A stretch of DNA of 64,000 nt from Haematococcus lacustris. Its lineage: Eukaryota > Chlorophyta > Chlorophyceae > Chlamydomonadales > Haematococcaceae. Where the stretch lies: positions 9,472,503 to 9,536,502 of the forward strand of contig JASKMD010000007.1 in the NCBI GenBank assembly GCA_030144725.1. Reading direction: 5' to 3'. Of the stretch, positions 33,013-60,522 are shown one piece after another (the stretch's first letter is position 1; each line of letters starts with the position of its first letter). Under the pieces are notes generated by a model. It made no database searches, was not told where the DNA came from, and saw only the letters and a program-made list of their open reading frames with translations. Position numbers and translations under genes: made by a program.

Positions 33013-33202
33013 AGTCTTGCCTCGACTTAACACCCGGACACCACGCGCTACAAACCACCAGAGAGCTGGAACCAGCATTGGACCAGCATGGCTCTGAAAG
33101 CTCCGCCCACAGCCCCTGACCGCGACTCACCATGATTCCAAATGATGACATGAATGGTACCCATGCCATAAGAAACACAAACGGGTTGTAGTCAGTCGCG
33201 TC

Positions 33203-36200
33203 ATGGATATGCAAGAGCCTATTCCTAGCCAGGAGGCAGCGAATGAGTCCGAAATTGAAGGAGCGACCGGCGACGATAGCAGCGACGAAGAAGATAGCTT
33301 AAGCACCTGCAGCTATGGCTCAAGCCAGACAGATGAAAGCCCTGGCAAAAAGAAGAAGGTGCCCACTTCAGACACCCATTGCCCATTCTCGGGTGCCAGC
33401 GAACCAGAGCATTCCTTCCAGCGCAAATGCAGAAGAAGAAGAACAAATCGAGGCGGAAAAAGCCAAATGCCGCGGATCAGCAACCCACGCCCAGCTCTCC
33501 AGGTCCTAGCAAGGAAGAGAAGCAGGATGCGGATAAGAAGTACGTTGTTGCTTATGCAGCGGCGGCCGCAGCACGAGGCTGACTTGCTCCTATAATAATT
33601 TCAGGTTCAATGCTGCGCTAGCTGCGTTGCGAGGCAGTGAAGAGATGTGGATTGATCTGAGCCGTAGCCTGCTACAAGACGCTAAAGCCAAAAAGGTACG
33701 CTGCACTGTCCACCTGCTGCTCCTCCCCCTCCAGTGGCATGTATCCCTGACCCCTGTCTCCTTCATGTCTGTAGCTTATGGAGCAGCTGAAAGCTAACAA
33801 GTCTGTCACAAGCCTGAACCTGTCTCAGAATCAGCTAACAGATGAGGCTGCACAGGTAAGGCCTACTGAAGCCTCAGCTGATGATCGTGAGAGAAAACCA
33901 GAGCTGACCCAAGGCCTCTGCTGCAGGGCATTGCGGCGACACTGGGCATGAGCAGCAGCGCTCCAGACCTCATAGAGCTTGACCTGAGAGAAAACAATTT
34001 TACCGACCAGGGGCTCACCATCCTAGTGAGTAGCCCTACAGCAGCCCTAAACACATGTTGATGCTCCCAGGCTCTCATCGCACCGCAGTCATCTCCTTCC
34101 CTCCCTCCCTCCTCTCTTCCTCCCTCCCTCCCTCATTCCTTTGCAGGCAGGCTTGCAAAAATTGCGGAAGCAGTTGAAGATCCAGACTGGGCTGATACAA
34201 GTAGTTGAGCCCCCCGTTGCCGCAAGCGGCTCAGCCAAGGTCAAGGCAGTCGAGGCAGACAGCAACGGCAGCACAGGCAGCGCGCGGGATCTAACTAAGG
34301 GCCCACTGTTCCGCAAGTTCTTCCAAGGGCCGCGGGGCGAGCAGGAGGACGAGAAGGAGGTGGTACAGCTGGGGCAGGAGCCAGTGGAACCCAGCATTGC
34401 CCCAGGCGAACTGTGGTGCACGGTGGGTCAGCTTCATCTGTCTTCGCACTGGGCTGAGAGACCTCCCTGCTTGCCTGCCCTGCTGTCTGCTCACCGGCCT
34501 GCCCGCCCACCCCTCCCCTCAACTGCCGGCCTGCCTGCCCGCCTACCTCCTGCCATAAGGCATTTTTGCTGACCAACCCACGGTCTGCCTTCCCTGCCCT
34601 GCCTTGCTGGCGCTGTCTTGGTCACTTGGCCCCACCCTGCTCTGCTCTGCTCTGCTCTGCTCCGCAGCTGGTGAACCTGAGTGATGCTCTGGGCGCTGAC
34701 AGCGAGCCTGGCAGCCTGGCAGCGCTGCAGGGCCCCCTGCGCCAGCTCTGCTCCCAGCTTAAGCAGGAGGTGGGCAGCCTCAGCAGCAGCGCAAATGCCC
34801 TGGACGGCAGCAGGCCACATGTGAAGGCAGCAGTGGAGCACTTGCATGTCATGACCAGGCTTGTGGCGCATGAGCCGCGCAAGGTGGAGGTGCAGTACCA
34901 CCCACAACCACAGGTGGGGGCTTCCAGGATTAGAACCCAGTACCTGGAGTTTGATTTTAAAAGGCCTGTAACAACAGAGACAGCCTGTACACCTGTAACA
35001 CTTGTAGTAATACCATTCTGTGTGAGAACAGCAACAGTTGTTTTGACAACACCTCGACAGCACTCGGCACCGTTTCTTGTGCTGTCATGGCCAGACCGGC
35101 ACTGTTAGCAAACCATGCAAAGTAGCATGTGCCAGTCGCAACCCAGTCTATGCTAGCCTGGGTTGACCATGGTTGAGCTGTCCGCCTACCAATCAACCCA
35201 CCCACTACATGTACAGGTAACCTTAGCATGTGTCAGTTGATGTTCAACCACCTACCTACCTACCAACCTACCTGTCTACCTGGCAACCAAGCCCAGCCCA
35301 CCTGGCCTGCCTACCACACCCTTGCCCCCTGTGGCCCGTGCCCTCCCCTCTGCAGCCAGCCGTAGGCAGCCACCGAGTCTGGGTGGCGGAGGCCGTAGCG
35401 CTGCTGCTGGAGTCCCACAACACTACGCTGGACAGCAGCCTAGCCGCCACTGAGCTGGTGCCCCGCCTGCTGCACCTGGCCCTCCACCGGCCCCTGGGCA
35501 GCGCCCTGCACTGCCGGGCCCTGCGCCTGCTGCGTGCCAGCCTGGCCAGCCAACACCTCCCGCTGCTGCAGCCCCTGTTCCAGCCAGGGCTGGGCTGTCA
35601 GCTGAGAATGGGCAAAGTCACTGAACAGCAAGAGAAGGGGGAGGGTGAGCGGGAGGAGGAGGGGGAAGGGGAGGAGGCAGAGGGGGACAAGGCAGCTGCG
35701 GAGCAGGTGCTGTGCCCTCCCTTACCCGAGCTACTGGCAGCCAGAGGTGCGAATGAGAAGGCCTGGTCCGTACTTGACCACAGCCAGCCTTGAAAGGGCA
35801 GGGAAGGGAGGGGTGAGGAATATTGGGCAGGGCAGGGCAGCTCATTGGCACTTCATAAATGTGGGTAGCTTCAGAGGGGCAGAGCTGTAGAGCCCAGGGT
35901 AAGCCACAGGGCAGCGGTTAGGGTTGGGTTAGGGTAAGAGGTGGGTTAGGGTGAGGGTTGAAGGTGAGTTAGGGTGAGGGTAAGGGTTAGAGGTGGGTTA
36001 GGGTGAGGGTTGGGGTCAGGATTAGCTAGCCTCAATGCTAGGGCAGAGCTGTGGAGTCCAGGGCACTTGTCAGGGCAGCTGCAGGTGCCCCACCACAGTG
36101 GCAGTGGCGACTGAGGCAGTGGCAGGAGCAGCAGTCAGAGGCAGCTGCAGTACAGTATGCAGTTGCTCACTTAGCTTGCAGCGCTGTCGCCCACTAGGCA

Positions 36201-36865
36201 CACTGGCCATGTGACAGTGGCTGCTGGCACATCATGCAACCTCCTGCGCGTCATGCCTGTCTGCTGGCCCACTTGATGTTCTCTGTGCTGAACCTGTGGA
36301 GCACCCTGACCCTGACCCTGACCCTGACCCTGACCCTGCAGCCTTGACAGCCATGGGCGTTGTGAGCGGACAGCGCAGCCAGGACATCGGCTTTGTGATT
36401 GACGCCTGCAAAGCCCTTGCCAGCTGCCTTGACGACGACGACGACGATCCTGACAACCCAGACAGCGACGACGAAGCCGCTGTCGCCGCCGCCTCTGCTG
36501 CTGGCGGGTTCAGTTACACCGTAGAGCCTGCGGCCACAAACGGCAGGGCCAACAGTCCGGCAACGCAGCAGCCGGCCGGCCAGCCGGGGGCAAAGGGTCA
36601 GGCGGGTGCGCCTGGTTGCCGCAGCTTGGCAGTGCGCTACCTGCTGAGCAGCAGCACCTGGTCAGAGTTTGCGGCTGCAGAGGAGAAAGGAGCCTTGCGC
36701 TGCCTGTGCCATGAGCAGGAGGGCGACCTGGGCGGCCCACGCATCCTACGCCCTTACTTGGGTGGCCTCATGCACGGTGGCAGCAGTGAGCTGGCTGACC
36801 TGGCGGGAGGAGGACTGATGACGGGGCAGGAGATTCTCACCCTGCTGCAGAACATGGGGTCCTGA
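33203..36865 (+). CDS. Leucine-rich-repeat protein with SAPS-like C-terminal region
   Basis: Nine exons with matching phases: 33203-33358, 33433-33539, 33605-33695, 33775-33855, 33927-34025, 34147-34422, 34668-34913, 35356-35746 and 36342-36865; 656 residues. The N-terminus is acidic then Lys-rich (SPGKKKK joined to KKKNKSRRKK), a possible nuclear signal. Two leucine-rich repeats follow (VTSLNLSQNQLTDEAAQGIA; LIELDLRENNFTDQGLTIL). The region from VGSHRVWVAEAVALLLES through RPLGSALHCRALRLLRASL, and the later ACKALASCLDDDDDD, resemble SAPS-type helical repeats of PP6/PP4-like phosphatase regulatory subunits. That second assignment is weaker. Start MDMQEPIPS is the first ATG, 190 bp after the LINE insertion. 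Introns hold AGGGTC-like and telomere-like repeats. Confidence 0.75.
35912..36032 (+). repeat. Degenerate TTAGGG-like repeats in an intron
   Basis: Loose tandem GGGTTAGGGTGAGGG / GGTTAGGGTAAGAGG units within the last intron of the LRR/SAPS-like gene. They resemble degenerate telomeric DNA but not a clean TTTTAGGG array. Confidence 0.6.
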
Positions 36866-38285
36866 TCTGGCAGCAGTGTGACCGCAGTGGGACAGCAGTG
36901 TGGCAAGGCAGGTGTGGGGCCTGTGGCAGGCGGGGGCTTGTGGTGCTTCACCTGGGCGGTACTTGACCACTGCGGCCAGTAGCTGGACTACACTGCTGCT
37001 CCCAGGTGGCTCCTGCCAGATGGACAGGGCAGGGTCAGATAGAGCAGGCTGTATTTGGTCGAGGCAAGCAGAGCAGGAGGTAAGACAGCTGACTGAGGGC
37101 GCAGCACTCCAGCTTGGCACCTGGCCCCCACTGTCCACTGCCCTACCCCGGCCTGCCTGACGGCAGTGCCAGGTCGCAGCTGTGGCAGCCTGGCGGAGGG
37201 CTGGTGAGCGGCCCACCTGCCTGCCTGCTTGGCATCAGCTGCAGCTGCCCAGCCTCCACCACTGACTCTGACGCGGCGGCCACTGGCAGTACTGTCACTG
37301 ACACCACAGTCACTGTCAGAGCACCCAGACCGTCAAAAGAGCACCCTCGTGCCCACTTCTGCCATCCTTGGCTGCATTGGCTGCACAGCTGCACCTCTGT
37401 GCACTCTCCCCATGCCCGCATGCTGCATCGCAGTCAGGGTGGTGAGGGTGACTTTGTGGGAGGCGGGGAAGGGAAAAGGGCGATGGGGAAACCACAGGAC
37501 CTGTGACTGAACTTTGTTACAGAAGTCTCCTCAATGACAGCGGTCAGCTGTAGCAGGGCAGAATTGTTTGAATTGTCTGCCAGTCCGCAAGCAGTTTTGA
37601 TGATCGCCGCACATGATTTGGGTGCACTACTGAGCTGCCTAGCGCACAATGGTGGGGTTGCGCCGGGTGACGGCCAACCTGGACTACTTGCCTGGCCCTC
37701 CTTGGCTTTGTGCGCTGGCAAGGCCATCTTGGCCGGAGCTTGGCTGGAAGTTTGAAGCCTTGGCAGGAGGGGCTGCTCTACTCCCTGCCTACTCGCTGCC
37801 CAGCCATTGCCTGGTCCCCTAGTCGCCCTGCCTAGCCACTTCCTAACCACTCCCTAACCACATCCTAACCACCCCCTGATAAACTTAGCGATGGCGAGCA
37901 GCACTGGGCCCCCCCCAAAACACCCATCACCACATGCACTTGTCAACTCTTGGTCACGTTTGGTAAGGCACGTTTGGTTTGGTAGGACAACTATGAGTAA
38001 TGTAGCTCTCACAATGGGTGGACTGGTTGAACCCGCTGCTCCATTTTACTCATGCCAGGATGGTTTTGCCTTAGTATCAGCTGTGCCGCTTCTTCTGAGC
38101 TTGCCTGCGTCGTCCAGGCCTACGTTTGCCTGCACGTAATGGCCGACATTGGTGATGAATGACTGCTTCATAAAGGTCGTCAGTGGTGAGGTTGCTTGAC
38201 CTGCCTTTTGTAGTCCGGGAATGTCTGCAACGCACGGTGGACTGAAGAGCAGCCTGGCATGCAGCCACCTGATGATCCGATAACC
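36866..38285. other. Intergenic between convergent genes, no gene recognised
   Basis: Separates the 3' ends of the plus-strand LRR/SAPS-like gene and the minus-strand RecQ gene. Short frames only, none supported. Confidence 0.45.
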
Positions 38286-38400
38286 ATAATGGCTTTCATC
38301 CATCGTCAGTCGTCAAGCTGCTTGGACGGCCCCCCCATCAACGGGTTCGAGACTTCATGCAACGCGGTTTCAGGCTAGGTGCACAATCAAAGGGCTACAA
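38286..38400 (-). mobile_element. Truncated 3'-end relic of the APE-type LINE
   Basis: GTCAGTCGTCAAGCTGCTTGG, GGGTTCGAGACTTCATGCAACGC and GGTGCACAATCAAAGG occur in the same order and orientation as 19495-19600 of the nested LINE (GTCAGCCGTTAGGCTGCTAGG, GGGTTCGGGACTTTCTGTAACGC, GGTGCACAAACAAAGG). A 5'-truncated old copy. Confidence 0.6.
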
Positions 38401-38600
38401 CGTTTCAGACAATTGCTATCTCGTTTGTTGCAACATGGCACCAAGTCCCATGCTGGTGTATGCGTGTTTAGAGAGCAGAATCTGCCCAAAGCTCAACCAC
38501 TCGCGTTAGCTCTTACGATGACTAGAACATGTACAATATCTGCGGGGGAGCATGTATGAGCAGGCTAACCACGAAAGCGTTCGGCAGCGCAGCTACCGTC

Positions 38601-54530
<15,930 letters not shown>

Positions 54531-56475
54531 GGCCGTAGTGCTGGCGCAAGCTACTGTTGGCCCATGCGGTTCAGGCCAGGGGCTGTGTATGGACCTGATC
54601 CTGCATCCAGATCAAGAACAAATTCAAACAGCCAGGCGGCACTGCGGTGTCATTGACAAAGTGTAGGAGGCTGGGCAGATAAAGCGCCTGATGCATGTGC
54701 CTTAGCAAGACATGGCAGCACGACTCCAAATGGGTTGACCCTGCATGGATGGAGTAGCGGGCTGGTGATGGTCAACTCACTGTCTCCAACTGTACGCCAG
54801 CAACGATCGCCGCGTCCAAGCGGCTTGGTGCGCCACGCGTTGAACTACTGCTGCAGCCGCCGAGTGCAACCGAGGAAAACTGCGGTGCATGACTGGCCGG
54901 TACTCCATGCACGTAGGTCGCAACGAAGTGCCGCAGCCGATGGCCTGCCGGCGATGCCTTCAACTCTCCTTGTACGAATTTCAAGCTATCGTAGGCTTGT
55001 GTGTGTCCAGGTTTCGCTTAGTTGATGGGCCGGGGGCATGCCGCATAGCGAATGATAAGTGCCAGGTTCAGTGGCAGGCTGGCAGCTCACTAGCAGCCAG
55101 TACCCAACAGTGTTCGTGTCTTTGTTTTGCCCTGCTTCCCTCGTTCTTCCTGCTGTAGCCGAGATAGATGTTGTCCATGAGCATCACTTCCTGCCAACTG
55201 CAGGTGAAGCAGGACAGTCAGGACATTGGGTACATCAATCGTTCTCCAGGAAAACCTGCATCCCTATCCTGGGGACTCCCACACTTAGAGAAGTGATACT
55301 GTGCTCTCCAGGTCTGCCAGCGCTGCAGCGAGCTTGCGCTGGTAGATGTGTTGGGGGCCACCGCGTCGATCGCCAGCAACGTCGGCACACGGCTTGTGCA
55401 TGGCACAGCATCTTCTTCTTACCCGGTGCGACGAACAGGCTGGCGGGGCCTGTAACCTGTGAGATACACAGTCACGTGCCTGAAGTACAGTACGAAGTCA
55501 CAGCGTCACGGCGTCACAGCAGCCAGCCCCCTTGACCCTCACTAGGGCCTCCATTTGAGCCGGACCACTAATGGCCACTAGCGGGAACACTAGGGACCAC
55601 AAGTGGGCAATATTGGCCCGACTCAAATGGTGTTACACATGCCACACATGCATGGTAAGTACCTTCAGTGCATGGCGACCAGGGAGTGATTGGTCAGGGC
55701 GGTGTTTTACCCACCCAGCCTGTGCGGTGAAGCCTGAGTAGGTCTCAGTGAGGGTGGGAGTCTCATGCACTACGTCCAACATGCCTAGCACCCAGTGCAC
55801 TGGCTGCAGCCTACTGCCCCTGACACATCACGTTCGCTTGCAAAGCACTCTCAGGCTCACACCTTCTCACACCATGAAATCACGACCCCAAAGGGTGCCG
55901 GGCTGCATGCAGGGATGCTTGGCCATCTGGCATGAACGGTTTTGTGCAACATGCAATACAGGAACAGCTGCATGTGTCTGCTGCTGGGAGGTACATGCCT
56001 GGACGCTTCTGGTCTGTAGAGAGGCAGTGAGGCATGCAGCCCGCCTTGTCTGCAGCTCAGTACAGGCTGCGCTGCTGCCCTGCCCTGCCCTGCCAGCACC
56101 AGCCTACCCAATCCTGACCACCCTCTCTGATTCATATGTGGTGGCCTTGAGAAGCTTTAGTCTTAACCAACAACTCTGACGCAGAAGCCCAGGCTGCTGC
56201 AAGGGTACCTAACCTGGCTGGATGGGGGCCCTTAGGCCAGGTGTTTTGGCTTGCACTGTCAACACAGCCTCAACACGGCCTCAATGCGGCAGAGCCTGCC
56301 CCCTCCACTCCTCTGCCCACCTGGAACCTTAGTCCAGCTTGCTCCACAAGCCCCCAGCAAGGTTTAGACTTGACCGTGCCTGGCATCCAGCCTAACCCCC
56401 GGGTAACACTTGGCCCACCGAGTGCTCCCTGCAGTCCGGGTCTGGCCTTGTCCAGCCCATGTGCAGCCTGGCCCC
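54531..56475. other. Intergenic between RecQ start and EF-hand gene end
   Basis: Presumed RecQ promoter side. Short frames on both strands (54772-54984, 55059-55535, 55748-56179) show no recognised family or splice chain. Contains repeat copy A at 55536-55760. Confidence 0.4.
55536..55760. repeat. Dispersed repeat, copy A
   Basis: Shares long stretches with 59851-60044 in the same orientation: CCCTCACTAGGGCCT, CCGGACCACTA, GCCACACATGCA, CTTCAGTGCAT, GGGAGTGATTGGTCAGGGCG and GTGAAGCCTGAGTAGGTCTC. It has a 40-bp insertion (near 55597-55640) relative to copy B. Confidence 0.85.
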
Positions 56476-59356
56476 TCACCCCTTCCACCACAGCAGGAAC
56501 TCGCCAAAGGCGATTGTCCCGCTCTGCTCCATGTCCAGCTGCTGCAGCGCCTGGGACAGCTGGGTGGGATTGAGGGGCACGCCCAGGTCCTGCATCAGCT
56601 CTGCAGCCCACAGCAGCACACGGCAGCGCAGGCAGCAGCATGTCAGCTGCCTGCCACAGCGCCGGTAAACAGGCCTCAGAGCCTGCAAGCTGGCCTACAG
56701 CGCACACAAGTGGCAGGGTCTGCACACCCCTGTGTGCTCCCGGCATTGGGCCCAGGCATTGTGCAGGGCACATGGTACGACCTTCAGGCTGTGCACAAGC
56801 TCTCATGGCATGCGGCTGTAAGGCTCCAATGCGCAGCTGCTAGTACTGTCCATGCATCTGCCTGCCTATGCCCCTACCTCCATAAGCCCCTGCTTGCATG
56901 GGCTCTCTGCCTGCACCCGTGCCTGCCTGCGTGCCTGCTTGTGCCCCTGCCTGCCTACCTGCCTGCCTACCTGCCTACCCGTGCCCCTGCCTGCCTGCTT
57001 ACCTAGCTGCATACCTGCCTGCCTGTGGCTCTGCCTGCCTACCGACCTGCCTGTGCCCCTGCCTGCCTGCCTACCTGCCTGTGCCCCTGCCTACCTAGCT
57101 GCCTGCCTGTGCCCCTGCCTGCCTGCCTACGTAGCTGCCTACCTGCCTGTGCCCCTGCCTGCCTAGCTGCCTACCTGCCTGTGCCCCTGCCTACCTAGCT
57201 GCCTGCCTGTGCCCCTGCCTGCCTGCCTACGTAGCTGCCTACCTGCCTGTGCCCCTGCCTGCCTAGCTGCCTGCCTGCCTGTGCCCCTGCCTACCTAGCT
57301 GCCTGTCTGCCTGCGCCCCCTGGCCTGGCAGTACCAGCTACCTCCAAGGCATGCTGCGGGGATCTCTCCAATGGCCTCCTCATCATACATGGAGAATGCA
57401 CGGGCCACATCCTCCTCAGAGGGCTCCCCAGCGGGTGCACTCGGGGCTGTGGCTTCATCTGTGAGGCTGCCTCCCCCACCATTGAAGGGTGAGGCTGACT
57501 GGCTCAAGGCCGGGCTGTGGGGCTTGGACGGAGTCCGTGACGAGCTGGGGCTGCAGGCCAGCGGGAGGGAGGTGCAGGTGGTGCGTCAGTGTGTTTGTCA
57601 GTAGCCCTGACGGCTGGAGGTGGGGCCAGGCAGGTGGTGAGGAGTGAGAGGTGTGAGGCGTCTTTGCGCGTGTGGCAGGGGAAGGATGTGGCTATGGTGG
57701 TGAAGTGATATGCGTCCATGATGCTCCAGCGAGCTCTGTCCTGCCCGGCTGCTTCGCCTAGCTGCAATGAGAGGTGCGATGATGGGAGCACGTTGTTTAT
57801 GGGTCTGCTCAAGAAACTCTGTGTGAGTTTCATTCAGATGCTGAGACCTGACGCACCCAGTCCACAGGCTGACACAAGGACTGGTGCTGCCTGGCCTACT
57901 GGGTGACTAGGCTACGCTGCACCCACTTGCCACCCAAGGAGAGGACAGCCTCCAGCTGCTGGTAAGCGCGCCGCTGCTCAGTCTGCTTGTGCTTGAGCCT
58001 CCCAATCAGCTGGGCCTCGATTTCTGCCTGCAAGGACAGGGATGCCGGCAAGCGTGCTCGGATGCAGCAGCGGCGACTACCAGGCTGCCATGGTCTCATC
58101 ACAATCACTTACTAAGCGCTCAATCTCAGCCTCCTTGGCTGACTTTGCTTCCATTTCCTCCCGCAAACGGCGCTCGTACTCGCCTTGAGCCTGCATGTAT
58201 GACCAGGCACGCACGCATGATGGAATACCCAGGTGCTGCCACCTGCACATCCCAGGGTAGCAGGAGCACTCACCTGTTGTAGACGACCCATCTTCAGCAT
58301 CTCCATCTTGCGCCGTGCCTCCTCCTGTTGCTTGCGTATTGCATCCTTCTGCTCCAACGCCTCTTTACGTGACAAGAGCTTGCTCTCTGCCAGCAGCCTC
58401 TCAAACTCAGCGCGTTCTTCTTTAGCTTGTTGTGCTAAGGTGACCTTGTCTGCCCAGATTTTGTTTTCTTGTTCTGTCTTGTTACGCACAATGTCCTCCT
58501 TGAGACGCAAGTTCTCCTGCTTCTGCCTCTCAACCTAAGGCACCACGGCGTTGCAGGACGAGCCATGCATGTAGAGGGGATGCATGTGTCAGCCCATGGT
58601 GCATACCTCAATACCTCAGTAGAGCCCCTCCCAACTGTCCTGTTGGGGAGCGTGATGCGTGCAATGCATGACGGCTTTAGAGCAGCACAGGACCATGGTG
58701 TTTGGGACCCTTAATCCAAAAACCTGTCAAACTCCTTTACTCTTGCACCATGACGTGGTGGCCTTCTCGGCTGCTGTGATGGCAGGCAAGAAGCGCAAGC
58801 ACAATGTGTCTGAAGCTAGCACCTGTGGTGTGTGTTGTGGATGTCTGTGGGTTGCCTGCAGCAGAAGCCGAGGCTGGGCAACTGGCAGCATGGCAGCTAG
58901 CAAGAACCCTGATGGGCCAGCTGCAGGGGGGGCGGCAGGGTCAGGCTGGGTACAGGTGGCAGACTAAGAAGTGTGGATGTAGGGGGCCTGCTATGTGGCA
59001 TGGAAGAGCAGAAGGACGCTGTGGTGGGGAGGTGCATCTCCAGGGGCAGGTAGCAGGCCTCCGGGTCAGGTACCTGCTTGGAGCCCACACCCTAACAATG
59101 TGCTCACCTCAAGTTGCAGCTCTCGCATGCGCAGCTCCTTCTCCTGACGAACAAGCTCATTGCGCTCTCGCAACTTAATGATCTCCTTGGCTTTTCGCTT
59201 GGTATCCTGAATGCGCTTGTGGGCCTTGTCTTCCTCCTTTTGCAATGCCCGAACGCGGTTATATAGTTTGAGCGCATCGTCCTCGGCTACTTTACGAGCA
59301 CGCTTCTCCTGAAGAATGTTGGTGGCATACGCGTCTAACTCGGAGTCGCCCGACAT
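56476..59356 (-). CDS. Coiled-coil protein with C-terminal EF-hand
   Basis: Six exons in phase: 59108-59356, 58274-58534, 58113-58190, 57927-58027, 57342-57550 and 56476-56600; 340 residues. Start MSGDSELDAYATNIL at a true ATG. Residues 20-230 are charged heptad-like helix (for example KRIQDTKRKAKEIIKLRERN, KEERAEFERLLAESKLLSRK), a long coiled coil. A Ser/Pro/Gly linker follows (SSSRTPSKPHSP). The C-terminus carries EF-hand-like helices: EEDVARAFSMYDEEAIGEIP, whose loop is degenerate, then ELMQDLGVPLNPTQLSQAL and LDMEQSGTIAFGEFLLWWKG, whose loop has Asp, Glu, Ser, Gly and Glu at calcium positions. Such proteins are common in algal cilia and centriolar structures, but I do not recognise a named orthologue. 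Confidence 0.82.
56925..57325. repeat. CTGCCTAC/CTGTGCCCCTGC minisatellite
   Basis: Imperfect CCTGCCTACCTGCCTGTGCCC units in the last intron of the coiled-coil/EF-hand gene. No coding value. Confidence 0.88.
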
Positions 59357-60522
59357 GTGGCCTTTCGCTAAGAGCCTCTAAGACTAGCTGGCACTGTGAG
59401 TCCTTCACATATGCATGTTTTCACCTATTCCAACATCGGGGCAACTTGGTTGGTCACAAAGTTTTATGCAAGCCGGGGCATGTGAGCAAGCTGGCACATC
59501 AATAAACATTGTCTTCATGCTAACGCAGCTCGACAACAATAATCGACAAGTGAACGCTCTGTACGGCATGTGTGTGTTCAAGCGCTGCAGCTCTGTTTGC
59601 GTGCCCAACACGTATCCTGGCGGCTGAGCGGGTGCTACTATAGCCCAGGACCTTCAATTCGCTGGTCCCAGAACTAAACCTAGTGTCATCACAGCCATGG
59701 TGGCCAGCTGTATCACAACAGCCTTTGAACATTTCAATGGTGTCCTGTCTGCTCGCCCCGCCACCCTCAGCTGGGCCACCCCTGTGTTGCTGGGCAACAA
59801 TGCATATCGGCAGAGCCTTCATCCTATTACAGCTCGACCAGCCCCTTTGGCCCTCACTAGGGCCTGCAGCCGGACCACTAGTGGCCACTAGTGGGAACAT
59901 TAGGGACACGTCATCACACTGCCACACATGCACGGTAAACCCCTTCAGTGCATCGCCACCGGGGAGTGATTGGTCAGGGCGCCTGAACCCCACAATTCTG
60001 CCAGCCTGTGCAGTGAAGCCTGAGTAGGTCTCAATCAGGGTGACAGCTTGACCAGCCTTGTGTATCACAAAGTGGTACCATACAATTGCAGACCATCCTC
60101 AGGGTCAACTGCTACCAAGTCAGCCAGCACAATGTCACGGATGCTTCTTAGCCAGGATCGCACTGCACACACAGCCTTGCACGGTCTGATCTGCTCTGAC
60201 ATGTCAATACGAATGATATGATGATGATGATGATGATGATGATGTTCATGGAGTGATGATCATCCCACCATCATCAGTGATGATCATGTGTTCATAAGTG
60301 GTTGCCCAGGCCCACCCTTGCATGCCATGTAATGAATCGAACGCCCATGCATTGCCGGGGGGATCTCACCCCACAGAGCTGTGCCCATCATGCAGTGATG
60401 ATCACCGCTTATCTGTCTCTCGCTGGTGAAGGGGGGCCAAAAACAGCACATGCCATACCCATCTCACACACTTCATTTCACATCTCACTCATCATGCCCC
60501 CTTATTCATCAGCCACCCAACC
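59357..60522. other. Intergenic, no gene recognised
   Basis: Between the start of the coiled-coil/EF-hand gene and the stop of the helicase gene, both minus strand. Contains repeat copy B (59851-60044) and a short GAT repeat (60217-60245). A minus-strand frame across copy B (TLIETYSGFTAQAGRIVGF) has no recognised family. Confidence 0.4.
59851..60044. repeat. Dispersed repeat, copy B, with 20-bp palindrome
   Basis: Homologous to 55536-55760. Contains CCACTAGTGGCCACTAGTGG near 59874-59893, a perfect palindrome that is partly mutated in copy A (CCACTAATGGCCACTAGCGG). Confidence 0.85.

Noticed and set aside
59520..60068. 182-codon minus-strand frame over repeat copy B
   Set aside because: Starts without clear ATG context, spans a dispersed repeat, and copy A does not keep the frame.
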